Below are positions 10,954-20,100 of a stretch of DNA of 64,000 bases, piece by piece. The position numbers and the translations under genes were made by a program. The notes beneath the pieces were generated by a model that saw nothing but the letters and a program-made list of their open reading frames with translations, did not search any database and was not told where the DNA came from. The DNA is from Tranzscheliella williamsii (taxonomy: Eukaryota; Basidiomycota; Ustilaginomycetes; Ustilaginales; Ustilaginaceae): the NCBI GenBank assembly GCA_023212725.1, contig JALBYF010000010.1:1-64000 (forward strand). Reading direction: 5' to 3'. Positions within the stretch are counted from its first letter, which is position 1, and every line of letters begins with the position of its first letter.

Positions 10954-13344
10954 CTAGTCGACGTCCATCTCGCCGGGGCCGTCGGTGGTGTTCTTGTCGG
11001 CGGGGGTTTCGTCGGAGGTGGCGTCGGGGGTGGCATCGGGGGCGGGCTTCTTGGTGTCGTCCTTGGGTTCGGGGGCGGGGGTCTCGACGCGGGGCTTGGG
11101 CTTGCTCATGAGCGGGTGGCAGTGGTAGATCACCTCGTCCTTCTTCTTGAGCATCTCGGCCGAGGTGATCTTGGGATCGGCGTGCTTGGGCAGTTCCGAC
11201 TGCTTGTAGAGGCCGTCGTCGAGCCACTTGGCAACGGTGGCGCACTTTTCAATCACCTTTTGCTTGTCGCCCTCGGCGATGTGCGCGTACTGCTCGTCGC
11301 CGCCCTGCGCCATCTCCATGTACTTGTTCAGCGCCTCGCGCAGCACCGACGCCGCCTTGGGCCGCTCCTGGAACTCCTTCTCGCGGAACTGGATCGGCGC
11401 GCCGATCTTCTGCAGCGATTCAATGCGCGCCACATAGGCCGACTTGGTCGCATCCTCACCCTCGTCCGAGTAGAGCCACTCCTCTTCGGCATTCAGCGCG
11501 CCAAGATACTTCTCCTTCTCCTCGGCCGTAACAAACAACTTGTATCGGTCGTCCAGCTTGGATCGCTGGTCGTAGATCATCTCCTCGAGCGCGTTCTTGC
11601 GGTCCTCGGTGTCGACCACCAGCTTGTCGTTCGAGTAGAGCTGGCCCTCCTGCTCCTTCATCTCGGCCACCAGCGCCGCGTCCTTGCCGCCGGTGAAGCC
11701 CGAAACAACGCTCAGCTCGTCCTTGCGCTGCAGCTTCTTGACCTTGCGCACCTCGGTCTTGGGCGCCGCCTCCTTGTCTCCGTCTGTATCCATCGCAGCA
11801 GGGTCGGCCACAGGCACCTCTTCTTCCTTCTCAATCTCCTCGACCGTGTAGGCAGACTCGACGTTGAGGACGCCATGCAGATTCAGACGCGCCTTGACCT
11901 TGACAATGCTGTGGTCGCCCTGGGCGTTGGGCTTGACGCCCTTGATCGAAAACTTGCCGATCCAAGGGTTGATGCCCTGGGGAATCAACTCCGGGCTGGC
12001 ATAGTGCGCCTCGAGGTCAAAGTTCTCCTTGCGGTAGAAAGTAAGGATCTTGGTCGATGGGATGGGGTTGTTGGGCTGGAAGACCACCAGCTCGGTGTCC
12101 TCATCGGGCACGTCAGCGGCCTTGTCCCAGGTAACCTTGATCGAGTAGGGAGTGGCATCGTGGATGGTGAACTCTCGCACCTTAAAGACCGGAGAGAGAA
12201 TGGCGCAGGCGAGGGTGCAGCCACGAGAGACGGCCTCGTCCTGGTTCGAGGTGAAGGAAAGCGTCTTGCCGAAGAACTCCGAGATGCGCTCCTTGAGGGC
12301 GGGGACACGCGAAGAACCACCGACCATCTCGATGGAGTGGATCTGGTCCTTGGTCAATCCGGCCTGGGAGAGGAGAGCCTCGAGGGGAAGGGTAACTCGC
12401 TCGAGGAGAGGGGCGATAAGCGACTCGAACTCCTCGCGCTTGATCTGCGAGCTGGCGTCAATGTCTTCCATGAGGTTCTCGACGTTCAGAGGAGCGACCG
12501 CGTTGGCGGAAAGGACCTTTTTCAACTTCTCACAGCCGGCAATGAGACGGAAGGTGGCCTTGGGACTGGAGAGAACGTCGATCTTGTACTTGGCCTTGAA
12601 CTCCTCGGCAAAGTGGAGGAGGAGCGCACGGTCAAAGTCTCGGCCACCAAAGTTTCGGTCAGCAGCCGTGCTGAGAACGGTGAGCTGACCCTTGCTGAAC
12701 GAGACAAGGGCAACCTGATAGGACGAGTGGCCAATGTCGCAGAAGACAACATTCCTCGGATTGTCGGCTTCGGGAAGGTCGGTCTTGGTGATACCGTAGC
12801 CGAGAGCGGCGGCGGTGGTGTCGTTAAGAAGGCGGAGCGGGTTGAGGCCGGCAATCTCGGCGGCATCCAGCAGGGCTCGACGCTGGGCGTCGGTGAACCA
12901 GAGAGGGGTGGAGAGGACGACATCGCTGACGGCGGCGCCACCAAGCTCTTTCGAGGTGGTGTCGCGAAGCTTGCCGAGATACATGGCCAGAAGCTGGGTA
13001 GCAGAGAAAGTTTGCTCCTCGCCGGCGAGACGAACTTTGACGCCCACCTCGCCCTTGACATCGACAAGCTCGGCGTTGATAAAGTTCTTCTCGACCTGCT
13101 GAACCTCGGGATCCTGGAGGGTGCGACCTACCAATCGCTTCAAGGAACCGATCGTGTTCTTAAAGTTGGAGGTCTGTGCAGTAGCAGCGGCCTCACCGAG
13201 GGCTCTCGCCTTCTGGCCGAAAGAGACCAGCGAAGGGGTGGCTCGGTTAGAGACCTCGTTGGCGATGACATCGACACCACGGGCTCGGGCCACACCAATC
13301 TTGGACGAGGCGTTACCCAAGTCGATACCAACAACAGAAGACAT
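10954..13344 (-). CDS. SSE1: HSP110/SSE-type Hsp70 family chaperone
   Basis: A 796-residue cytosolic Hsp110, which acts as a nucleotide exchange factor for Hsp70 and as a holdase. The actin-like ATPase begins at the start (SVVGIDLGNASSKIGVAR) and shows the phosphate-binding and adenosine motifs (DIGHSSYQVALVSF, MVGGSSRVPALKE). The substrate-binding beta domain from about 390 is followed by an extended acidic insertion (MDTDGDKEAAPKTE). The alpha-helical lid from about 590 follows. This layout separates Hsp110 from canonical Hsp70, as does the end GEMDVD instead of EEVD. It is a single exon with an ATG at 13344. A consensus heat-shock element lies 447 bp upstream. The antisense 808-codon open frame is a shadow. 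Confidence 0.97.
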   Translation of the reverse strand: MSSVVGIDLGNASSKIGVARARGVDVIANEVSNRATPSLVSFGQKARALGEAAATAQTSNFKNTIGSLKRLVGRTLQDPEVQQVEKNFINAELVDVKGEVGVKVRLAGEEQTFSATQLLAMYLGKLRDTTSKELGGAAVSDVVLSTPLWFTDAQRRALLDAAEIAGLNPLRLLNDTTAAALGYGITKTDLPEADNPRNVVFCDIGHSSYQVALVSFSKGQLTVLSTAADRNFGGRDFDRALLLHFAEEFKAKYKIDVLSSPKATFRLIAGCEKLKKVLSANAVAPLNVENLMEDIDASSQIKREEFESLIAPLLERVTLPLEALLSQAGLTKDQIHSIEMVGGSSRVPALKERISEFFGKTLSFTSNQDEAVSRGCTLACAILSPVFKVREFTIHDATPYSIKVTWDKAADVPDEDTELVVFQPNNPIPSTKILTFYRKENFDLEAHYASPELIPQGINPWIGKFSIKGVKPNAQGDHSIVKVKARLNLHGVLNVESAYTVEEIEKEEEVPVADPAAMDTDGDKEAAPKTEVRKVKKLQRKDELSVVSGFTGGKDAALVAEMKEQEGQLYSNDKLVVDTEDRKNALEEMIYDQRSKLDDRYKLFVTAEEKEKYLGALNAEEEWLYSDEGEDATKSAYVARIESLQKIGAPIQFREKEFQERPKAASVLREALNKYMEMAQGGDEQYAHIAEGDKQKVIEKCATVAKWLDDGLYKQSELPKHADPKITSAEMLKKKDEVIYHCHPLMSKPKPRVETPAPEPKDDTKKPAPDATPDATSDETPADKNTTDGPGEMDVD

Positions 13345-13790
13345 GCTGCTGAGTTATGTGGGTGGTGCTGGTGAGGATGAAGTTGAGATTGGTGAAGGTT
13401 GCTCTATGGGTAGCTGGATCGGATCTGGATCTCGGATGGGAAGGAGGCGGTGGAGCTGCTGACAGAAACCGAGATACGCCTATGGAACCAAAGTAACGCT
13501 GGAGAAGAGTAGCTAGAGGTATGCGAGTACGAGCGGGCTGGAAACGTAGACGTCTGTACTGTGCTCTTTGGTGAAATGGAGCTGGGATGGAGGGAAGAGA
13601 GAAGTGGTTGAGCGATGAGAACGACTAGCGATAAGTATGGTGTTGGGTGGCAGTTGGCTTGGCCTTTGAATTGGCTGAATAAATTTTCTTTCTTCGCGGC
13701 GAATGTTACACTCTTCTATTCTCTCGCAAAGTATCGAAATCGCAGCCTCGCGCTGAGCACGCCAAATTGTTCTTCTTGCTTCCGCCATTC

Positions 13791-13803
13791 TTCTTGAATC
13801 TTC
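13791..13803 (-). promoter_or_regulatory. Three-unit heat-shock element (HSF1 site)
   Basis: The plus strand reads TTCTTGAATCTTC, that is GAAnnTTCnnGAA on the HSP110 strand. This is a perfect three-unit consensus, 447 bp upstream of the HSP110 start codon. Sse/Hsp110 genes are established Hsf1 targets in yeast. Confidence 0.6.
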
Positions 13804-14073
13804 TCGCGCCACGGTCCACATTTCCAGGCGCTTTGTTCTTTCACATTTCAAGTCTCGAAATTCGACCCTGTAATCACGACCTTGCTTTTCCACCTTAGCT
13901 TTCCACCTGGCTTCCCACCTTGCTTTCCAGCGCAAGGCAGGGCTGCTTGCGCTTGACAGTGTTAGAGCGGACCAACCGCCTTCACTAGCGGACCCTTACT
14001 AACGCACTGCTGATGTGATTCGCAGCGCAGCGCCCCAGTGGTAACGGGCGAGGACACAGACACCGGAAGCATA

Positions 14074-14154
14074 GAGGCTACACTGTCTTTGTACTTAGCA
14101 CAGAGGCTACACTGTCTTGTACTTAGCACAGAGGCTACACTGTCCTTGTACTTT
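14074..14154. repeat. 28/29-bp tandem repeat, 2.9 copies
   Basis: Units start at 14074 (29 nt), 14103 (28 nt, one T shorter) and 14131 (partial, 24 nt). All share GAGGCTACACTGTC and TTGTACTT. The repeat lies 840-920 bp upstream of CRY-DASH. No palindromic or coding content is seen. Confidence 0.85.
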
Positions 14155-14992
14155 CATACGGGTCCAAAGCGTCGTGTATTGGTGTTACCCGCCAACGACA
14201 ATTATCGCACGATAACAACTCATCGAGGACTTCCAAATGCGCAGCAGAATAATAAAGGCGCAGCTGGCAGCTTGTTAGACCGCACCACTTGATGGATCTT
14301 TCGTTGCTGCATGATGACCTCATTGCTCATGGATCATCATCCCCCTACCATGCCCTTTTCTGTCAGCGCTGCTGGCGGTGAAGCAGGTGGCACCGGTATA
14401 CTTGCTGCTCGCCGCTCGACCCGCAGGTGGTAGTCCGATCCGTGCTGCCCTCCGATCTGTGAGTTCGATCTACTGCTTCCGCATCACAGGGTCCAGTGAT
14501 GATGACCCACCCTTTTTCGACCGATGGAACCATCGTCGTCATACCTCCCTCGTTCTCACCCATACTTACATGCAGGGTCCAACCCTGAGCCAGTTCTTCT
14601 TACAGGCGCCTCCTCCTCTTACTTGCACTCACATGGTAGTTCCTATGCTGTGTGGAGGCATACTGCCTCTTGGTGCCGGAGACGCCCGCTGAGGTTCGCC
14701 ACCGCTGACACCTCCCATCAAACTCCGCTCGAGGGGGTACGCCTTCATAAGCATGCCTTCCGGAGTGGCCGCTCGCTCTGGTGCTCTTCACCCCTTTCAC
14801 CACGACGTTCAAAGCCATACACGCGCAGAGGACCTCCAATCAAGATCAAGAACCCCCTTCGAGACAGACTCCAGGCAGCATCTCTTCTGCATGTGACTGT
14901 GTCCACGCGTCAGAAGAAACAGCAACAAGAAGCACAACGAAAGGCAGCAACAAATAGCAGCAACAAGTAGCAACAAGAAGCGGCAACGAAAG

Positions 14993-16936
14993 ATGACACG
15001 GAATGTCCTGATCGCATTGCTGCGCAATGATCTGCGCCTCCACGACCACCCTATTCTCCACCTGTGTGCCGAGCCGACACCGGCCGACGCGGCGTTCAGT
15101 CAGCCGGTCACCCACGTCCTTCCCGTGTACGTGTGGGACCAGCGCCAAGTCGAGGTCTCTGGCTTCCCCAACCTCCAAAAGGCCGGCAGAGAAGGCGGCG
15201 GGAAAGGAAGCGCCCAGTTCGCCAAGACTCGAGTGCTGGGTCTCTGGCGTTGCGGCCCACATCGCACAAAGTAAGTACTAACCGACCCTCTTCAATGCTC
15301 CACACCGTGCAAGAAGATGAGGTAGGCTCACACGCCGTGTGCATGCTTGCTTCATTGGTGCAGATTCGTCAACAACAGCGTCTTCGATTTGCGCGACCGT
15401 CTGCGCTCGGTAGGTAGCGACCTTGCCGCCTTTGCAGGTACGCCGGAGAGCGTCATCCCGTCCCTGGTCAAAGCGATCCGCGACAAGGGCGACACTGTCG
15501 AGGCCGTCTACCTGGGGAAGGAAGTTAACCCCGAGGAGGTCAACGCTGAGCGGAAGCTTTCCAAACTCCTTTCCGACCTGCAATGTCCTCTGCAGCTGTT
15601 CGAGGGCAAATCGCTTATCCACCCGGCCGACCTCGGCTTCCCCATCGACGAACTCCCCAACGTTTTCACCCATTTCAGGAAGCGGGTCGAAGGGCCCCAT
15701 ATGTATCGGCCGCCGCTGCCGGCGCCGAGTCGGCTCAAGCCGTTCCCGGAGGTTTCTGTGCCCGATGCCGAAGGCTGCTACGATGTCTTCGGGAAGAGTG
15801 ACGCCGGTCTGGACAAGAAAGAGACGGTGGAGCGCCATCTCCTCGAGCCTCTACTCGAGGAGCCGCTGCTCGGCCACAAGGAGCTTCTTTCTGCGAGCGC
15901 GCCCGGCTCGGACGCTGTCGAGGTGCCGCACTCTGCGTTTCCTTTCTCGGGAGGCGAGACGGAAGCGCTGCGGCGGTTGGAGCACTACTTCCAGGGCGGC
16001 CTGTCTGCGCCGGGCGCCATGTACAAGGCGACGCGCAACGGTCTGCTGGGCGTGGACTACAGCACCAAGTTTGCGGCTGCGCTGGCGCACGGCCTACTCT
16101 CGCCGCGGCTAATCGCGCACAAAGCGAGCGAGCTGGAGGCCGGCAGCGAACAAGGCAATGGCGGCGGCTACTGGATCCTTTTCGAGCTGTTGTGGCGCGA
16201 CTACTTTTACTATGTTGGTGCCAAGTTTGGCGCCCATCTCTTCACGCTGGGTGGGATCGAGGAGGTGGTGGCGGCCAAGACGGCGCAGAGCAAGGCGTAC
16301 GACTGGAAGGCGGTCGCGTCGGTGGCGGACACGCGGGACCCGTTCGTCCGCTGGGCGCTTGCGCGGACCGGCGTGCCGCTGATCGACGCCAACATGACCG
16401 AGCTGGTCAAGACAGGCTTCATGTCGAACCGCGGCCGGCAGAATGTCGCTAGCTTTCTCGCCAAGGATCTCGGCGTGGACTGGCGCCTGGGCGCCGAGTT
16501 CTTCGAGAGCTGGCTCGTGGATTACGACGCCAACAGCAACTGGGGCAACTGGCAGTACGTCGCCGGTGTCGGCAACGACCCGCGCAGCTCGCGCCAGTTC
16601 AACCCCATCAAACAGGCCAAGGAGTACGATCCGCACGGCCTCTACGTCCGCACCTGGCTCCCCCAGCTCCGCAACATCCCCCACGACCACCTCCACCACC
16701 CCTGGACCCACCCCGCCACTCCCCCCCTCGACAACTACCCCCCGCGCCCCATCCTCGAACAGCAGATGTGGCTCAAACACTACACCAACCACCCCGACCA
16801 TCCCAGCACCCGTGGCAACCCCGCCCGCGCTGCCCGAGGCGCCCGCGCCGGCACCTCCCGCCGCCCTTACCGCGGCAGAACAGCTCGCTCACCACCCCCA
16901 CCGCCCACCACCGGCGGCCCCAACACCGCCAAGTAA
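14993..16936 (+). CDS. CRY-DASH cryptochrome/photolyase-family flavoprotein
   Basis: Two exons, 14993-15270 and 15364-16936, joined in frame across a GTAAGT...CAG intron, giving 616 residues. CRY-DASH proteins bind FAD and an antenna cofactor, absorb blue light and repair pyrimidine dimers in single-stranded DNA; some act as photoreceptors. The N-terminal antenna domain starts NVLIALLRNDLRLHDHPIL and the HRTKFVNNSVFDLRDRL motif spans the splice. The FAD-binding helical domain shows LLWRDYFYYVGAKFG, FMSNRGRQNVASFL, WRLGAEFFESWLVDYDANSN and the DASH-typical YVAGVGNDPRSSRQFNPIKQ. A Pro/Arg/Gly-rich tail follows from about residue 575. It is convergent with the VPS9-HAL3 gene (200 bp). Confidence 0.95.
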
Positions 16937-17136
16937 ACCGTACCCGCATGGTGCACCCGCCTGCACCCGTTTCTGCATTACACATCCATAGATACTCGCG
17001 CTCCGACACGGCCGCATCCCATTATCGCTAGTCGCACAACAATAGAGTGCTTCTGAAAGATGTCCGGCATGGTAGTGGCATTCAGCGCTGGCAGTCACAG
17101 GTATTGAGGAAAGAGGGCAGTGGCAGGGAGGAGGAT

Positions 17137-20100
17137 TTAGGAATGGTCGTGCGGCGAGGCGGGGCGGACGAGGCCGAAGCGGTCGACGACGAGGGCGACG
17201 ATGTGGGACCACTCGTACATGGCGCCGGCGCCGAGGTCGCCGCAGGCGAGGCGCTTTTGGATGGGGCCGAAGACCTGGTAGCCGAGCACGTCGCGGACAA
17301 AGTCGAGGTGGCGCGCAGTGAGCGGATGCATGTGCATCAGCGTGTTCATCGCCGGGAAGAGCAGCGTGGGCGTGCCCGGCGCGAGCGCGCGCATAAACGC
17401 ACTCAGCAGGCCGTCGCACGTCCCCGCATTCAGCTTGGCCAGCGTGTTCGCCGAGCACGGCGCCACCAGCACCACATCCGCCCACCGCCGCAGCTCAATG
17501 TGCAGGATCGGATCGCCGATCCTGGCCCACCCCGACCACTCGTCCGCGTCCGTCCAGACGTGCGCCCGCGGCTCGTACAGCGTCCGCTTGGCTTCCGCAT
17601 CCGCCGTACCACGCCCCCCCGCATCGTCCTTCGGCCCGCCGCTCCGCACCGCCGCAAGGTTCTCCGCCGCCAGGCACTGGACATCGTACTTGCCGCTCAC
17701 CGCTGGCGCTGCCTCTGCGGTGTAGGCTTGGCTGATTTTGCCAATCAAGTCCTTGTCGTAGAAGTGCAGCGAAGACTGCGTCGCAATAATTTGTACGCGG
17801 ACGTTGGCGTAGTTCAACAGCTCTTCGACGATCAGAGGGATCTTGACAGAGGCAACCGACCCTGTGCTTGCTAGGACGACATGCAAAGGACGAGAGGCCG
17901 TTGGCGGCTGCGACAGTGGAGGGTACGGCGACCGCAGCGAGGCGGGCACTCTGGCCTCAGCAGCTGGTACGGTAGACGATGCAGAAGCGTTCCTCGTTGT
18001 AATGCGTCCGAGCTGCGATGCGAGGTAGGACGCTGTCTGGCCATGTGTCGGCCTCGAAGCGGACAGCTTCGACGGCGGTGGCGGACCTGGAAGTTCTCTC
18101 GAGGTCAAGCGCGGTGAGGCGTTCGACGACGCAGCCGATGAACCCCCGTTCAGACTTTCTCCTAGTGCGTTCATTGTGCTCCCTTGCCCGGGCACGGAAG
18201 GAGACGAGCTTCCCAGCCGTCCTAACATAGAGATCGAGGCAAGCCGATCGCTGATACTCAGCTTGTTGCTGGTCTCTGGGCTGCTGCCAAATTGGTTGGC
18301 GCTAAGCGATCTATCTTGCCCTTGCACTGAAGGCAGGCCAGCGTCGGTCACCTTCGTGTGGCTCAACTGCGGCTTAGTCGACCTCGATTCACCTTGGTGT
18401 TTCTCCCTGCCTTCATCTAAACCACTATCAACGCGATCCACTTCGGCCACCGAGGGAGATGAGTTTGAAGCCGAGCTTTTCGCCCGTTGCCGGCCCGCAG
18501 TTGTCAACACGTTTCGAATCTCGTCTAGCGTCTTCGGTGCCTCTGCGCGACCTTTTTCCCAGGTTTCGTTGCCAACAGCAGCAGCAGACACAGTTGCGCC
18601 CATCACCCGGCTAAAGGCCGAGATGCTGGAGCCCATAACGCCCGTAATGACCTTGTTCGACGCTCCCGCCAGGTCGCCGATTTCCTGTGTAAGCCTTCCG
18701 CGTATCCGTGCCGGCATGGCTAATGCATATTGGTCTTGGTCGTTGAGTTTTCTCGCTGCCACTTGGGGAGCCTCGGCGACCAGATTATGATTAGCAAAGT
18801 CAGGTAGGACCGCAGAGCCCGACTTCCATGCGCTACCTGGAACACGAGACTGTTCGCCGTCAGTTGCGGTTGAGCCCTGTAGCGAAGCATCAATCTGGCG
18901 AGGATCGAGTCCCAGATCCCTGACATCCACGTTTTCCAAGAAGGCAACGGCCGCCTGAATATTGACAAGGCAGTACGATGTTTCGCCCTGGACAAGCGCT
19001 TCTGCCCTAAATCGCTGGATGAAAAAGAGATTGCTGGCGAGTCTTGGAGGGTTGGACGAGACAATGCTAAAGATCAAAATCGGCAGTATAAGATCTGCGC
19101 TTGATGTCTTTGCGTTCGGCACCTTTGCCTCATCATCACCGCTGGAGGATTTAGGAGTCTCAATGCCAGTGTCCGGCGATGGCCGCTCAACGTGAGTTTC
19201 GCCTTCTTCACGCATTCTGATCCTTGGTAGCGTAGAGACGCCATTGACAACAATTTGGTGGGCGCGAACAATAGCTTCAAGTTTAGCTTTCGGCGACTGG
19301 CAAGAAGCGTCCTGCAGTTGCTGAAGCGCTGCTCCACAATCCTTTACGATTTTGTGAAGACCAGTCACAAGAAGATTGCCTTCGGGATCGTCATTGTCGA
19401 TCTCTTCGGGGACGTCAAGCCCAAGGTGCCGCAGCGACAAGCCAAAAAGATTCAAGGCCCCTATTCTTGAGGCCAGCGCGTCGTCATGGTATCCATCGCG
19501 AGAAGACTGTGGACAGAAAATGCGGTCGTACACTTCTTCGCAAAGGATAGACTCGATCCTTTCCAGCTGGGCGTCAACCCCTTCCAACTGCGCGCGCTGG
19601 CGGTCGATCGAAGCGACTTCAGCATTGCCGGCTGACTGGTCATCCTCTTGTCGAATGGAAGAAGCCGCATCTAGTTGGCCACGTATGCTCGTGTAGAAGT
19701 CCTGAAAGCTTTCGGAGATCTCTTCGGGGTCGGCTAAGTATGGTGCGTTTCCGGTGTATGGTTGCACTCCCGGATTCGAAGAGTGGGAAGGGTTAGAGCT
19801 TACTAAAGGTCTAGTCAATGCCGGCGACGTTGGTTTTTGACCAGGGACCGGGGGCACAAACATGCGTGCGAAGCTAGCGACGACTTCAATCACGGAAGGT
19901 TCGAGCTGGATGGCCTCCAATCGGTGTACTACACGAGCCTCGAGCGTTTTTGCAATGTCTCGCATCACTGAGGAACGACGTACGAGACGGTCCACTACCC
20001 AAACCGAGATAGATCTCCGATTCCTGCTCCCAGTTGGTTGTTGAGGCGTGCCTGCGCCGCCATCATCCGCCGGTTCCGTATCTGGCGAGCTCTTCCGGTA

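Larger units (their letters stand above)
13345..14992. other. Divergent region HSP110/CRY-DASH
   Basis: This 1.65-kb non-coding stretch holds promoters for both flanking genes, a heat-shock element and a 28/29-bp tandem repeat, both listed separately. The 70 bases before the CRY-DASH start (about 14921-14990) are rich in CAA/CAG/GAA triplets and look like an unstructured 5' leader. Confidence 0.6.

Noticed and set aside
10948..13374. 808-codon open frame on the plus strand
   Set aside because: It is exactly antisense to HSP110. Its Leu/Gly/Val/Arg-rich translation is the mirror of G/C-ending codons and shows no domain.
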